Assembly: GCF_004323845.1 (NCBI RefSeq)
Contig: NZ_QPGR01000015.1
Span: 1-34,631 of the forward strand
DNA from: Campylobacter novaezeelandiae
Lineage (GTDB): Bacteria > Campylobacterota > Campylobacteria > Campylobacterales > Campylobacteraceae
Reading direction: 5' to 3'
DNA length: 34,631 bases
Shown: one piece after another, positions 7,760 through 16,221 of the stretch
Position numbering within the stretch: position 1 is the first letter of the stretch
Layout of the letters: the number at the start of each line of letters is the position of its first letter
The notes under the pieces: model-generated
Told to the model about the DNA's origin: nothing
The model's input: the letters and a program-made list of their open reading frames with translations, nothing else
Databases searched by the model: none
Position numbers and translations under genes: made by a program

Positions 7760-8908
7760 ATGGAAAAAACTACGATTGATAATAGCTGGTTAGACGCCTT
7801 ACAAAGCACTATGCAAGACGCCTTAAAACCTTTATTTGAAAATATTTTTAATGGAATACAAGGAGCTTTATATAATGGAGTTGCCTATACTTTTATAGGC
7901 ATTTGGGTAATGTTTTGGTGTTTAAATTTGCTTAAAAACGGTTATCCTAGCCGAGAAGAGCTTTTTAATGCAGGAAAATGGATTTTAACTTTATGTTTTA
8001 TATTTGGAATTTTTTATTCTTATGAAGGATATACTGATTTTTTAGGGTGGCTAATGATACCAGCACAATGGTTAAAATCAGCTACTGCTGGACTTATAGG
8101 GGGAAATACAGATAGTTTTGGAAATCAAATTACAGGAGCGTTCAATTCTTTAAACGATATAATGGTTCAATTATGGAATACAGGGTGGAAAAAATGGTCT
8201 GCTTGGTATAGCCCTGATGTTTTTGCAGCCTTAGCGGTATTTACAGGAATGTTTTGTTTTTGGTGTTTTTATATAGTTACTTTTTTTGTATTAGCAGGTG
8301 TAGCTTGTATTATTGTAAGTTCTACTTTTTTTGCTATGATAATTTTAAGTTTAGCTCCTGTTACAATACCATTTTTATTTAGTAAAAAAACTGCACCTTA
8401 TTTTTATTCTTGGCTTAAAATTTTTATCTCTTATTCTTTATATATTCCTGCAAGTTTTATCATACTTTCAATTTGTATGATACCTATAAATAAAGTGCAA
8501 GAATTAGGAAATATACAGCAAGTTTATGAAAATCAATTTGCTAATTTTTTTGTGCCTACTTTAATTTCATTAATTTGTATTTATCTTATCGTAAAAATAC
8601 CAAATTGGATCAGTCAAATAATGGGAGTTCAAGGTTTAGATGGTGGCGGAACAGGTGGAGCTTTGGATATGGCAAAAAGTGCTGGTATGGCTACTACTTC
8701 ATTTGGAGCTGGAACTTTAGCAAAAAGAATGGCAGGTGGAAGTATAGGAGAAAGCCTAAAACACGGAATGGCTAATGCCATTCCGGGTTCTCAAAGTCTT
8801 AGAAAAATGGCAGGAGATTTAAAAGGACAAAATTATCAATCAAATTTAACTAATGCAATGCAAAGTTTTACAGACACTATGACAGGAGCAACAGCTAAAG
8901 CTGGTTAA
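7760..8908 (+). CDS. virB6: VirB6/TrbL family polytopic membrane protein
   Basis: 382 residues with at least five hydrophobic segments (about 37-60, 70-90, 150-175, 178-205, 220-245 and 265-285). A Gly/Ala-rich hydrophilic C-terminus begins with GLDGGGTGGALDMA, the common TrbL/VirB6 architecture. The family forms the inner-membrane part of the DNA translocation channel. Trp-rich clusters (NTGWKKWSAWYSPD) in the central loop also fit the family. It is the only polytopic channel candidate in the transfer region and lies between the virD4 section and the topoisomerase. Confidence 0.82.
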   Translation: MEKTTIDNSWLDALQSTMQDALKPLFENIFNGIQGALYNGVAYTFIGIWVMFWCLNLLKNGYPSREELFNAGKWILTLCFIFGIFYSYEGYTDFLGWLMIPAQWLKSATAGLIGGNTDSFGNQITGAFNSLNDIMVQLWNTGWKKWSAWYSPDVFAALAVFTGMFCFWCFYIVTFFVLAGVACIIVSSTFFAMIILSLAPVTIPFLFSKKTAPYFYSWLKIFISYSLYIPASFIILSICMIPINKVQELGNIQQVYENQFANFFVPTLISLICIYLIVKIPNWISQIMGVQGLDGGGTGGALDMAKSAGMATTSFGAGTLAKRMAGGSIGESLKHGMANAIPGSQSLRKMAGDLKGQNYQSNLTNAMQSFTDTMTGATAKAG

Positions 8909-8920
8909 AAAGGAGAAAAA

Positions 8921-10888
8921 ATGCAAAATACAATTATTATTATAGAAAGCCCTAATAAAAGGGAAAAAATAGAAAAAATTACAGGAGCTAAAGTTTATGC
9001 CACTAAAGGACATTTTAAAACCTTAGGTAAAAATTTTTTAAAAGAATATGAAAAATATGAGCCTATTTTTGATTTTTCAAGTGATGAAATCAAAAAAAGA
9101 ATGAATGCTATTTTTGCAGATTGTAAAGGTAAAGATGTGATTATAGCTACAGACCCTGATCGAGAAGGTTATGGTATAGCTTATTTATTTTATGAAGTGA
9201 TAAAAAATATTGCTAAAAGTATTAAAAGAGCAGAATTTCACGAAATTACAGAAAGTGGGATTAATAAAGGTTTGAAAAATGCTATAGAGTTTTCAAAAAG
9301 CAATTTAAATGATTTTGAAGCATTTAAAGCAAGAATTGTCGGTGATAAAATGGTGGGTTTTATAATGTCGCCTAAATACATTAACAAAATGAATGATAAA
9401 AATATTTCTATAGGAAGAGTGCAAACCCCTGCTTTATCTTTAATTGTTGAAAGAGAAAAAGCTATACAGGAATTTTTAAATGATGATAAAAATAAAAAAC
9501 TAGATTATAAGATTAAAGCAAAATTAGAAAAAGACGGCATAGTTTTTTATGCAAATAATTCTAATCTTTATTCAAGCAAAGAAGAAGCTTTAGAAAAAAT
9601 AGAAAGTTTAAAAGGTAAAAATGCAAAACTTTATACTATAGAAACAAAAAAAAGCGAAATAAAACCAGCACAGCCCTTTAGAACTTCACAATTTCAAGAA
9701 AAAGCTAATAAAATCTTTGGATTTGCTCCTGATAAATCAATGGCATTAGCTCAAAAACTCTTTGAAAAAGGATTAATTACTTATCATAGAACTGATAGCA
9801 ATGCTTTATCAGTTGAATTTTTAAATGAAGTTGAAAATTTTTTTAAAGAAAAACAATGGTATCAAAAAAGAGAGTATAAAGCAGGGGAACAAAGTCAAGC
9901 TGAAGCTCACGAAGCCATAAGAATATCACATTTACATAGCTTTGAAGATATAGAAAAAATTACTAAAGAAGAAAGTCTTAGCGATGATGAAAAACAAGCC
10001 TATACCTTAATTTATTTAAACTCAATACAAAGTCAAGCAAAAAATGCTATTAATGAGATTACAAGTTATGATTTTAATATAGGACTTTTAAGTTTTAAGA
10101 CTAACATTAGCAAATGTATTGATAAAGGTTTTAAAGGGGCTTTTGATTTTAAAGAAGAAGAAGAAAAAGATGAAAAAGATGATACTCAAGAATTAGAACT
10201 CAATATAAAAGAAGGTGAAGAAATACAAATTTTAGATTTTGAATTAATTGAAGTTAAAAAACAAGCTCCAAGAAGATATAAAGAAAGCAATTTTATCTCC
10301 CTTTTGGAAAAAGAAGGTATAGGGCGACCTAGCACTTATGCAAGTTTTTTAAAAACATTATTAGATAGAGAATATGTAGAATTAGCTATCAAAGGAAAAA
10401 ATAAAGAAATAGTTGCGACTAAAAAAGGAATATCATTAATTGATTTTTTGAATGAAAATAACGATGAATGGGTTACAAAATCAGAATTTACAAAGCAAAT
10501 GGAAGAAATTTTAGACACTATTTCAAAAGGAAATTTACAATATATTGATTTTATCAAACCTTTACATCAAAAAATGGAATTTATACACATTGATGATAGC
10601 AATCAAATAAAAAAACCTAGCGATAAGCAAATAGCTTTTGCAGAAAAACTTGCTAAGGAAAATAATTTAGAATTACCAAAAGACTATAAAGAAAATATGA
10701 AAGTATGTATGGATTTTCTTGAAAAAGCTAAAAAAAATGCTAAACCTTTACCCGCTTCAGCAAAGCAAATAGCTTTTGCAGAAAAACTTGCTAAGGAAAA
10801 TAATTTAGAATTACCAAAAGACTATAAAGAAAATATGAAAGTATGTTCTTCTTTTATTGACGAAGCAATGAAAAAAGGTAAAAAATAA
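8921..10888 (+). CDS. topA: Type IA DNA topoisomerase (TopA/TraE-like)
   Basis: 655 residues. The Toprim domain starts at once (IIIIESPNK, Glu9) and has the acidic triad DPDRE at 78-82. The catalytic tyrosine is Y288 in ITYHRTDS. GIGRPSTYA near 465 is also typical. No C-terminal zinc fingers of the chromosomal TopA type are present. Instead the C-terminus carries two copies of a short helical module (KQIAFAEKLAKENNLELPKD), which may bind DNA. Plasmid type IA enzymes of this kind (TraE of IncP, pVir-type plasmids) decatenate and relax plasmid DNA during replication or transfer. It lies 12 bases after virB6. Confidence 0.93.
   Translation: MQNTIIIIESPNKREKIEKITGAKVYATKGHFKTLGKNFLKEYEKYEPIFDFSSDEIKKRMNAIFADCKGKDVIIATDPDREGYGIAYLFYEVIKNIAKSIKRAEFHEITESGINKGLKNAIEFSKSNLNDFEAFKARIVGDKMVGFIMSPKYINKMNDKNISIGRVQTPALSLIVEREKAIQEFLNDDKNKKLDYKIKAKLEKDGIVFYANNSNLYSSKEEALEKIESLKGKNAKLYTIETKKSEIKPAQPFRTSQFQEKANKIFGFAPDKSMALAQKLFEKGLITYHRTDSNALSVEFLNEVENFFKEKQWYQKREYKAGEQSQAEAHEAIRISHLHSFEDIEKITKEESLSDDEKQAYTLIYLNSIQSQAKNAINEITSYDFNIGLLSFKTNISKCIDKGFKGAFDFKEEEEKDEKDDTQELELNIKEGEEIQILDFELIEVKKQAPRRYKESNFISLLEKEGIGRPSTYASFLKTLLDREYVELAIKGKNKEIVATKKGISLIDFLNENNDEWVTKSEFTKQMEEILDTISKGNLQYIDFIKPLHQKMEFIHIDDSNQIKKPSDKQIAFAEKLAKENNLELPKDYKENMKVCMDFLEKAKKNAKPLPASAKQIAFAEKLAKENNLELPKDYKENMKVCSSFIDEAMKKGKK
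10625..10846 (+). repeat. Perfect 84-bp direct repeat inside topA
   Basis: 10625-10708 and 10763-10846 are identical over 84 bases, separated by 54 bases, and encode the duplicated 28-residue C-terminal module. Identity at silent positions indicates a recent duplication or gene conversion, and the pair could recombine to lose one module (138 bp, in frame). Confidence 0.9.
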
Positions 10889-10896
10889 TTTTTTTT

Positions 10897-10929
10897 AAGA
10901 TCCTTTTTTACTAAAACAAAAAAGGACTT
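10897..10929 (+). terminator. Hairpin after topA
   Basis: Arms AAGATCCTTTTTT and AAAAAAGGACTT pair around a short loop nine bases after the topA stop. No T-run follows on the plus strand, so termination strength is uncertain, but the place is right for the end of the transfer operon. Nearly the same hairpin recurs at 24507-24544. Confidence 0.5.
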
Positions 10930-10941
10930 AAGATAAGTTTT

Positions 10942-11085
10942 AAAAAGGGAGAAAAAGTTTAGGTTTGTTTTGGTTTTTGGAGTGTGATTATAGTATAAAA
11001 ATACTATAAAAATACTATAAATTAAATATAAATTAAGTATAAATATACTATAATTATAATACAAAAACAAAGACAAGGGATAAAA
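10942..11085 (+). promoter_or_regulatory. Promoter-operator cassette A (six 11-bp repeats)
   Basis: After a conserved lead (GGGAGAAAAAGTTTAGG, then TTTGGAGTGTGATTATAG), six consecutive 11-bp units of consensus ANTATAAWWWW fill 10992-11057. The last unit holds TATAAT, the -10 box. The leader and an RBS run directly into the ATG at 11086. Cassettes D (24556) and E (27271) are near copies, and B and C are shorter versions. Confidence 0.8.
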
Positions 11086-11463
11086 ATGAGAATTGAATTT
11101 AAAAATAAAGATAAGTCTTATTATATAAATGGGGTTAAGATTGATGATGAAGCTTTGCAGTCAGAAAATCTAAGCCATTATCTTATAGATAGAAAGGAGC
11201 ATTTAGATTTTTTGATTAGTTTGTATGCAGATTTTTCAAGAAGTAATGAGCAACATCGCATAAAAGATTTGCCTCTTATTTTAAAGGATATTGTGAAATT
11301 AAGTTGCATTAAAGATAAATATGTTTTTGTTTCAAATAGCACAAATAAAATGATTATAAAAAGTATTAATGCCAGTAAATATGAAGCTATGTTAAGAAAA
11401 ATTCTAAGTGAAAATAGAATTATCAAAGCAAAAAAAACTAAAACTATTTTAAAAGGAGAATAA
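11086..11463 (+). CDS. Unknown protein, first gene of the ssb operon
   Basis: 125 residues, hydrophilic with an even mix of charges and no membrane segment or recognised motif. It is the first gene behind cassette A. Its first four codons (MRIE) and their DNA match those of the gene at 24701 behind cassette D, so the copied cassette probably extended into the coding start. It ends three bases before ssb. Function unknown. Confidence 0.65.
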   Translation: MRIEFKNKDKSYYINGVKIDDEALQSENLSHYLIDRKEHLDFLISLYADFSRSNEQHRIKDLPLILKDIVKLSCIKDKYVFVSNSTNKMIIKSINASKYEAMLRKILSENRIIKAKKTKTILKGE

Positions 11464-11466
11464 AAA

Positions 11467-11925
11467 ATGAACCAAGTTAATTTATGTGGATATTTAGGAA
11501 AAGATTTTGAAATGAAAATAACCCCAAGTGGCAGTGCTTTTGCAAAAACAACCTTAGCCGTTTCAGAAAATAGAAGAAATGAAAAAGGCGAATATGAAAC
11601 TTACACAAGTTGGATACCAATTATTTTGTTCGGGCGTAAAGCAGAAGTTGCTAATCAATATATAAAAAAAGGCGATCGTTTTTTAGGCACAGGAAAAATT
11701 GTTACTTCATCATACACCGATCAATACGGCAATCTTCGCTATGGGTGGCAAGTAGTAATTTCTTCTTTTGAATTTATTGAGAAAAAAGCAGAACAAAATC
11801 AAAACTGTAAAGTTGCTTCAAATCCAAATCAAATTATACCACCAAAAGAAATAGAAACTATGCAAAGCATAGATGAAAAACAAGTAGAAATGTATATGCA
11901 AGAAGATGAGAATTTGCCTTTTTAA
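11467..11925 (+). CDS. ssb: Single-stranded DNA-binding protein
   Basis: 152 residues. An OB-fold N-terminus (NLCGYLGKDFEMKITPSG, then TYTSWIPIILFGRKAEVA and YIKKGDRFLGTGKI) is followed by a polar linker and the acidic tip EDENLPF, the partner-binding tail of bacterial SSB (usual form DDDIPF). Plasmid SSBs protect single strands during replication and after conjugative entry. Located in an operon of otherwise unknown genes behind cassette A. Confidence 0.95.
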   Translation: MNQVNLCGYLGKDFEMKITPSGSAFAKTTLAVSENRRNEKGEYETYTSWIPIILFGRKAEVANQYIKKGDRFLGTGKIVTSSYTDQYGNLRYGWQVVISSFEFIEKKAEQNQNCKVASNPNQIIPPKEIETMQSIDEKQVEMYMQEDENLPF

Positions 11926-11957
11926 TAATAAAAAAGTTTGAGTAAGGAAAAAATAAA

Positions 11958-12506
11958 ATGCAAGAAGAAATGACTAAAAGTGAATGTTTATTCTATTTTA
12001 TAAAAGAAGATATAGATGAGCTTATTAAAGACTATATGAATGAATACTTTACAAGATTAACTATTAAAAAAAACATAACAATTAAAATAGAAAATGAAAA
12101 GCATTTTAGCGATTTAAAAAATAAAGAAATAAATAGCTTTAATGAAAAATTGTTTGGAGTTAATGCAAACAATTTCAAAAAAGAAATTTATTCCATAATT
12201 ATTAATCTATTAAATGATTTGTATGAAAATCATTTAATAATTGATAATGTATATAAGGTTTTTTTAGAAAACAATCTAAATCATATAAGAATAATCAATG
12301 AAGAAAAAAAGAGTGTGATTAATATATATTTTACCAAAAATGAAATGAAAAAAGAAATTGAAATAAGCACTGATGGCTTTGGAAAAAATGAATACGATAA
12401 GGAGATATTTTATTATGGAATGAATGAAAAAGATTATACAAAAATAGATAAAAGATTTGTGAAATTAGAATTACAAAGATTAGAAATAAATCAAAAAGGA
12501 GATTAA
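11958..12506 (+). CDS. Unknown cytoplasmic protein
   Basis: 182 residues, rich in Lys, Glu, Asn and Ile, with no signal, membrane segment or recognised motif. AAGGAA lies 8-13 bases before the ATG. The downstream gene follows after one base (AAAGGAGATTAAAATG), so the genes at 11086-14404 form one operon. Function unknown. Confidence 0.6.
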   Translation: MQEEMTKSECLFYFIKEDIDELIKDYMNEYFTRLTIKKNITIKIENEKHFSDLKNKEINSFNEKLFGVNANNFKKEIYSIIINLLNDLYENHLIIDNVYKVFLENNLNHIRIINEEKKSVINIYFTKNEMKKEIEISTDGFGKNEYDKEIFYYGMNEKDYTKIDKRFVKLELQRLEINQKGD

Positions 12507-12507
12507 A

Positions 12508-12996
12508 ATGACTACAGAAATTACTACAGATGACATCGTTATCGTTATGATTATAGGGTTTTTAACTGCTTATATGCTTTGTATATATTGTATTGTAAAA
12601 GTTTTAATTAATAGAGAATTAATTAAAGAACAATCTGAAATATTACAAGAGATTAAATTTAATATAAAAGATTTAGGCGAAAAAATAGAAAAAGATAAAG
12701 ACAGAAATCAATTTATTTATAGTGATAATGTTAGAGAAAAATTTGCTTCAATGAAAGAAGGAAAAATTACTGATTGTTATATCGAAGTTTCTACAAAAGA
12801 TCTAAAAAAATTAGATACTTTTATCCATATGAAACGCCCTTTAAATGTAATTTTTTATTGTAAAAACGATGAGCAACATTTCTTATTTGCTGAAGTAGAT
12901 ACAGGAAGAGATTATTACATTAAAGAAGGAGCTAATGTAAAAATTATCCACGATGAATACAATACTATGAAAAAACAAAATATCAAGGAGATTTAA
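12508..12996 (+). CDS. Membrane-anchored unknown protein
   Basis: 162 residues. One hydrophobic segment (about 9-32, VIVMIIGFLTAYMLCIYCIV) is followed by a coiled-coil-like stretch (INRELIKEQSEILQEIKFN) and a mixed alpha/beta region. The single N-terminal anchor with a cytoplasmic domain fits a membrane-tethered accessory protein. RBS AAGGAG overlaps the end of the previous gene. The family is not recognised. Confidence 0.6.
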   Translation: MTTEITTDDIVIVMIIGFLTAYMLCIYCIVKVLINRELIKEQSEILQEIKFNIKDLGEKIEKDKDRNQFIYSDNVREKFASMKEGKITDCYIEVSTKDLKKLDTFIHMKRPLNVIFYCKNDEQHFLFAEVDTGRDYYIKEGANVKIIHDEYNTMKKQNIKEI

Positions 12997-12997
12997 A

Positions 12998-13336
12998 ATG
13001 AAACCAGAAGATTATTACAATTTTTTAGAAGAAGCAGATTGCTTAATGAAAAAATATAAAGAAGAGAAAAAAGAACTCACAGAAGAAGTATTTTTAAATT
13101 TTTTAAAAGAAACAATAAAAAAATACAATCTTAATAAAAGAAAATATGATTGTTTTAAATTTAAAAATAACTTTCTCTTTGTAACAAAAAACAAGCAATA
13201 CTACACAATAATAAGCTTTGAAAAAGATAAAGATAGAAAAATAGATTTTTCAGGATATAGCCTTGAAACAAAAGAACAGGGACAAAAATGTTTTGAAGAA
13301 GATTTTAAAGAATATGAAAAAGTTGATTTTTTATGA
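12998..13336 (+). CDS. Unknown small protein
   Basis: 112 residues, highly charged, with no membrane segment or recognised motif. AAGGAG precedes the ATG, and the gene overlaps the next one by four bases (ATGA), showing translational coupling. Function unknown. Confidence 0.55.
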   Translation: MKPEDYYNFLEEADCLMKKYKEEKKELTEEVFLNFLKETIKKYNLNKRKYDCFKFKNNFLFVTKNKQYYTIISFEKDKDRKIDFSGYSLETKEQGQKCFEEDFKEYEKVDFL

Positions 13337-13557
13337 AAAATATAAAATTTGAGAAAAAATTAAAAGAGTTAGAACTTACAAAAAAAGATTTTGTAAAAAT
13401 CATAGGAATGCCTTATCAAACATTAATGAATTGGAAATCCAAAGGTGAAACACCTAGATGGGTAAATAGTTGGCTTGAAAATTATAAATACAAGCAATTT
13501 TATGAGAACATCAAAAAAGAATTTATCAAATATGATAATAAGGATAAAAATGAGTAA
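13333..13557 (+). CDS. Small helix-turn-helix protein
   Basis: 74 residues. Residues 5-50 (FEKKLKELELTKKDFVKII, then MPYQTLMNWKSKGETPRWV) have the layout of a single XRE/Cro-like helix-turn-helix, a form seen in short Campylobacter and Helicobacter regulators, judged from the pattern only. It could regulate the operon that carries it, or the repeated cassettes. It overlaps both neighbours by a few bases. Confidence 0.6.
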   Translation: MKNIKFEKKLKELELTKKDFVKIIGMPYQTLMNWKSKGETPRWVNSWLENYKYKQFYENIKKEFIKYDNKDKNE

Positions 13558-14041
13558 TTTAATGATGCAACTTGCAATGATGAAAAAGAAAGACTATTTC
13601 AATGAGTTTAAAGACAATGATGTTATTAGAGTTATATTTGGATACAAGAACGAAAAGAGATATTATAGCGATGGTTATTTTGAAATGTCGCTTAGAGTGT
13701 GGATAGGGAAAGAATATTTTGATAAATTTCTTAATGATCCAAAAGTAGAAAACAATATGGAAGTTGTGAAATTATTTCGAAAAACTCCATTTTTTAAAGA
13801 ATTAGCAAAACAAACTATCAAGATTGATTTTAAAAATTGGGATTTTATAGTGCCTAGTTTTTTTAAGAAGCATAATATAAAAATAATTCCTTATTTTCAA
13901 CTAGGCAACAATGAAGATTTAACTCCAAACCAATTTTTTAGCTTTCTACAAGAAATGAAAGTTAAAGAGTTAAGATATATAACTATCATTCTTTATAGCA
14001 ATTCAATTGAAAATGAATATAAGTTTCTTCACAAACGTTAA
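13550..14041 (+). CDS. Unknown protein
   Basis: 163 residues from the ATG at 13550, which has AAGGA eight bases upstream; an earlier in-frame ATG at 13475 lies inside the previous gene with no ribosome-binding site. Soluble, rich in Phe and Lys, no recognised motif. It overlaps the HTH gene by eight bases, which suggests the two act together. Function unknown. Confidence 0.55.
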   Translation: MSNLMMQLAMMKKKDYFNEFKDNDVIRVIFGYKNEKRYYSDGYFEMSLRVWIGKEYFDKFLNDPKVENNMEVVKLFRKTPFFKELAKQTIKIDFKNWDFIVPSFFKKHNIKIIPYFQLGNNEDLTPNQFFSFLQEMKVKELRYITIILYSNSIENEYKFLHKR

Positions 14042-14057
14042 GATAAAACTATCTTAA
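14038..14057 (+). terminator. Perfect hairpin at the end of the 13550 gene
   Basis: Arms TTAAGATA and TATCTTAA pair perfectly around AAAC and include the stop codon. There is no T-run, so it may be an mRNA 3' stabiliser instead of a terminator. Confidence 0.4.
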
Positions 14058-14082
14058 ATATTTTGAAAAAATGGAAAAAATA

Positions 14083-14151
14083 ATGAAAGTAAATTATGAA
14101 AAATTTCAAACAATGAGTAAAGAAGAATATTCAGAGTTATTAAAGAATTAA
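14083..14151 (+). CDS. Possible 22-residue peptide
   Basis: A short frame (MKVNYEKFQTMSKEEYSELL and two more residues) with only a weak GGAAAA upstream. The helix-forming, charged composition looks protein-like. It may be a remnant of a longer gene. Weak call. Confidence 0.25.
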   Translation: MKVNYEKFQTMSKEEYSELLKN

Positions 14152-14170
14152 ATTATAAAGGCAATAGATA

Positions 14171-14404
14171 ATGAAAAAAATACAAAAAGACTTTTTAAAA
14201 ATATTTTTAATTATTAATTTAATAGGAACATCATTTAATGGTTTTCTTTTTTATTTTGATCTTCCAAATGGTTTAACTTTTTTTATAAAATCTAATTACT
14301 ATATACAAGGAATTTCAATAATATTATATATTATCTTTTCAATTTTACTTTACAAAATTATTACTACAAAACAAATCATTTCAGAGCAAGAAAAAATTTC
14401 ATAA
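14171..14404 (+). CDS. Small two-span membrane protein
   Basis: 77 residues with two hydrophobic segments (about 9-29 and 43-63) and a short charged tail. AAGGCAA precedes the ATG weakly. It ends the operon before repeat array B. Small proteins of this form on plasmids include exclusion proteins and holin-like toxins; nothing here chooses between them. Confidence 0.5.
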   Translation: MKKIQKDFLKIFLIINLIGTSFNGFLFYFDLPNGLTFFIKSNYYIQGISIILYIIFSILLYKIITTKQIISEQEKIS

Positions 14405-14437
14405 TCTACTTTTTACTTAATTTTTTAATAAATATAA

Positions 14438-14514
14438 ACTATAAAAATACTATAAATTAAATATAAATTAAGTATAAATATACTATAATTATAATACGAA
14501 AACAAAGATAAAGG
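14438..14514 (+). promoter_or_regulatory. Promoter-operator cassette B (five 11-bp repeats)
   Basis: Five tandem 11-bp units at 14438-14492 end with a TATAAT box, followed by the leader CGAAAACAAAGATAAAGG at 14497-14514. It lacks the longer lead of cassettes A, D and E. The only frame directly behind it is a 34-codon one starting with GTG, so the cassette may now drive a decayed gene. Confidence 0.75.
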
Positions 14515-14521
14515 ATAAAAA

Positions 14522-14626
14522 GTGGAAACTATTCAAAAGATTATTTTTTTTGAAAAATTTTTTAAAGAAAAAGGTTTCAAAATTATTAAAATTAGTAAAA
14601 ATAAATTTTTTGTTAAAAATTTTTAA
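14522..14626 (+). CDS. Possible 34-residue Phe/Lys-rich peptide
   Basis: Starts with GTG at 14522 right behind the AAGG of leader B and ends with TAA at 14624-14626. The product is basic and aromatic (IIFFEKFFKEKGFKIIKISK). It could be a real micro-protein or the 5' end of a degraded gene. The remaining 180 bases to the par promoter hold no other convincing frame. Confidence 0.35.
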   Translation: METIQKIIFFEKFFKEKGFKIIKISKNKFFVKNF

Positions 14627-14803
14627 GGAGTTAATAATGAAAGAATAAGAACAAAATTTATTTTTAGATAGTTTAAAAATGCTAAAGAACACTATGATGA
14701 TAATTAAAAAAATATAAGTGCAAACAAAAAAATTAAATTGTTTCTATACAAATAAAAATAATCTCAAATAAAAATCTTTCATTATATATCGTTTTTACAA
14801 TAT

Positions 14804-14880
14804 AATATAAAAAAACTATAAATAAGATATAAAAAATATATAATTTAAATATAAGTTAATAATAAATTAAATATAATTAT
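14804..14880 (+). promoter_or_regulatory. par promoter with seven 11-bp repeats
   Basis: Seven contiguous 11-bp units of the ANTATAAWWWW type lead to a TATAAT box inside the last unit (14872-14877), 26 bases before the parA start. The first three units are identical to those upstream of rep (17129-17161). Arrays of short direct repeats at par promoters commonly serve both as operator and as centromere for ParB/ParG-type proteins. Confidence 0.7.
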
Positions 14881-14905
14881 AAGAGAAGATATTAAAGGCT
14901 AAAAA

Positions 14906-15574
14906 ATGAAAATTTTATCTGTATGTAATGAAAAAGGCGGTTGTGGAAAAACTACAATTCTTGCAAATTTAGCTATAGCTTTATATCAAGAAGGGGCAAA
15001 AAATTTAGTTATAGACGCAGATCCGCAAAAATCTTTAGGAACTTTTGTTTCAATTAGAAACCAAGAAGGACATTTAAAAAAATTCGATTATATTATTAAA
15101 CAAGGAGAAGCTTATTTTGATTGCCTTCTTAATTTAAAACAAAATAATAAAGAAAATTATAAATATATTCTTTCAGATACGGGCGGTAGAGATAGTAAAG
15201 AAATGCGATTTGCTTTAGCCTTAAGCGATATTGTTATCATTCCAATTATACCAAGTCAATATGATGTCAGCGTTTTTGATAGGGTAATAGAAGTTGTAAA
15301 AATGGCTAAAGTTAAAAATCCAAATTTACAAGTATTTATTTTAATCAATCTAGCCTCTACAAATCCTTTTTTAAGTAAAAAAATAGATGAGTTAAGAGAA
15401 TATATTAAATCGGTAGAACAAGATTATATTAAATTGCTTGATTTTGTTATTTTTCAAAGAGAAAAATATAAAATTTTTACTCAAATGGGTTTAGGAGTAA
15501 CTGAAGATGAAAAAAAGGATAAAGCTTATTTAGAAATTAACAATCTTTGTGAATTTATTAAAAAGATAAAATAG
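14906..15574 (+). CDS. parA: ParA-family partition ATPase
   Basis: 222 residues. The deviant Walker A KGGCGKTT (10-17) at the very N-terminus, VIDADPQKS (about 36-44) and LSDTGG near residue 90 identify a short (type Ib-like) ParA without an N-terminal HTH. Such ParA proteins bind the nucleoid and move plasmids with a small partner protein bound to a repeated centromere. The array of 11-bp repeats upstream and the following gene match that arrangement. Confidence 0.93.
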   Translation: MKILSVCNEKGGCGKTTILANLAIALYQEGAKNLVIDADPQKSLGTFVSIRNQEGHLKKFDYIIKQGEAYFDCLLNLKQNNKENYKYILSDTGGRDSKEMRFALALSDIVIIPIIPSQYDVSVFDRVIEVVKMAKVKNPNLQVFILINLASTNPFLSKKIDELREYIKSVEQDYIKLLDFVIFQREKYKIFTQMGLGVTEDEKKDKAYLEINNLCEFIKKIK

Positions 15575-15583
15575 GGAGATAAA

Positions 15584-16207
15584 ATGAAATTTAAAAAAGC
15601 TAATATAAACGAAAATACTATACAAGATATAAAAGAATTTGCTAATAATGCAAGTGGAGAAAATTTAAAACAAGAAGATAAAAAAACTGTAACTAAAAAA
15701 AGAAAAGAAGAAAGTAAAAAAAATAAATTTCCTTATAAAATATTTTTAGGAGATGAATTAAAAAATAGAATTCAAAAAGAATTTATAGGAATAGGAAGCG
15801 GTAGTGAATTTCTAAGAAAAATTATTTTAGAGAAAAACTCTTATTTTGAAGATAAAGATATTATAGAAATATATAATCTTATACAAAAAGAAGGTAAAGG
15901 TCTTAGCCCTAAATCTTTTATTAGAAAAAAACTCGGACTAGAAGCAACTATAGAAAAATTTGACTATGATAAAAAAAATCAAAAAAATTCAATTACAACT
16001 TGGATTAATAGCGAAGATAAAGAAAAAATAAAAGAAAATACAGCATTAAGCCACTCTACTATGATAGCTTATGGTCATGCTAAAATTTTATTTTATTTAG
16101 AAACCAAAAATCTATTTAGTTTTGAAGAACAAATGAAATTAATAAAAGAAGCTAAAGATTACAATCTTGATTTTAAAGAATTTTTAATTCTCAAAATCAA
16201 AGGTTAA
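15584..16207 (+). CDS. Likely ParA partner / centromere-binding protein
   Basis: 207 residues, beginning nine bases after parA with AGGGAGA as RBS. The N-terminal 50 residues are polar and Lys-rich; the middle (FPYKIFLGDELKNRIQKEF, then SEFLRKIILEK) may be a ribbon-helix-helix-like unit. No ParB HTH signature is visible. Its position makes it the best candidate to bind the 11-bp repeats. Whether it is a true ParB functional analogue is inference from context. Confidence 0.55.
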   Translation: MKFKKANINENTIQDIKEFANNASGENLKQEDKKTVTKKRKEESKKNKFPYKIFLGDELKNRIQKEFIGIGSGSEFLRKIILEKNSYFEDKDIIEIYNLIQKEGKGLSPKSFIRKKLGLEATIEKFDYDKKNQKNSITTWINSEDKEKIKENTALSHSTMIAYGHAKILFYLETKNLFSFEEQMKLIKEAKDYNLDFKEFLILKIKG

Positions 16208-16221
16208 TTAAACTAACAAGA

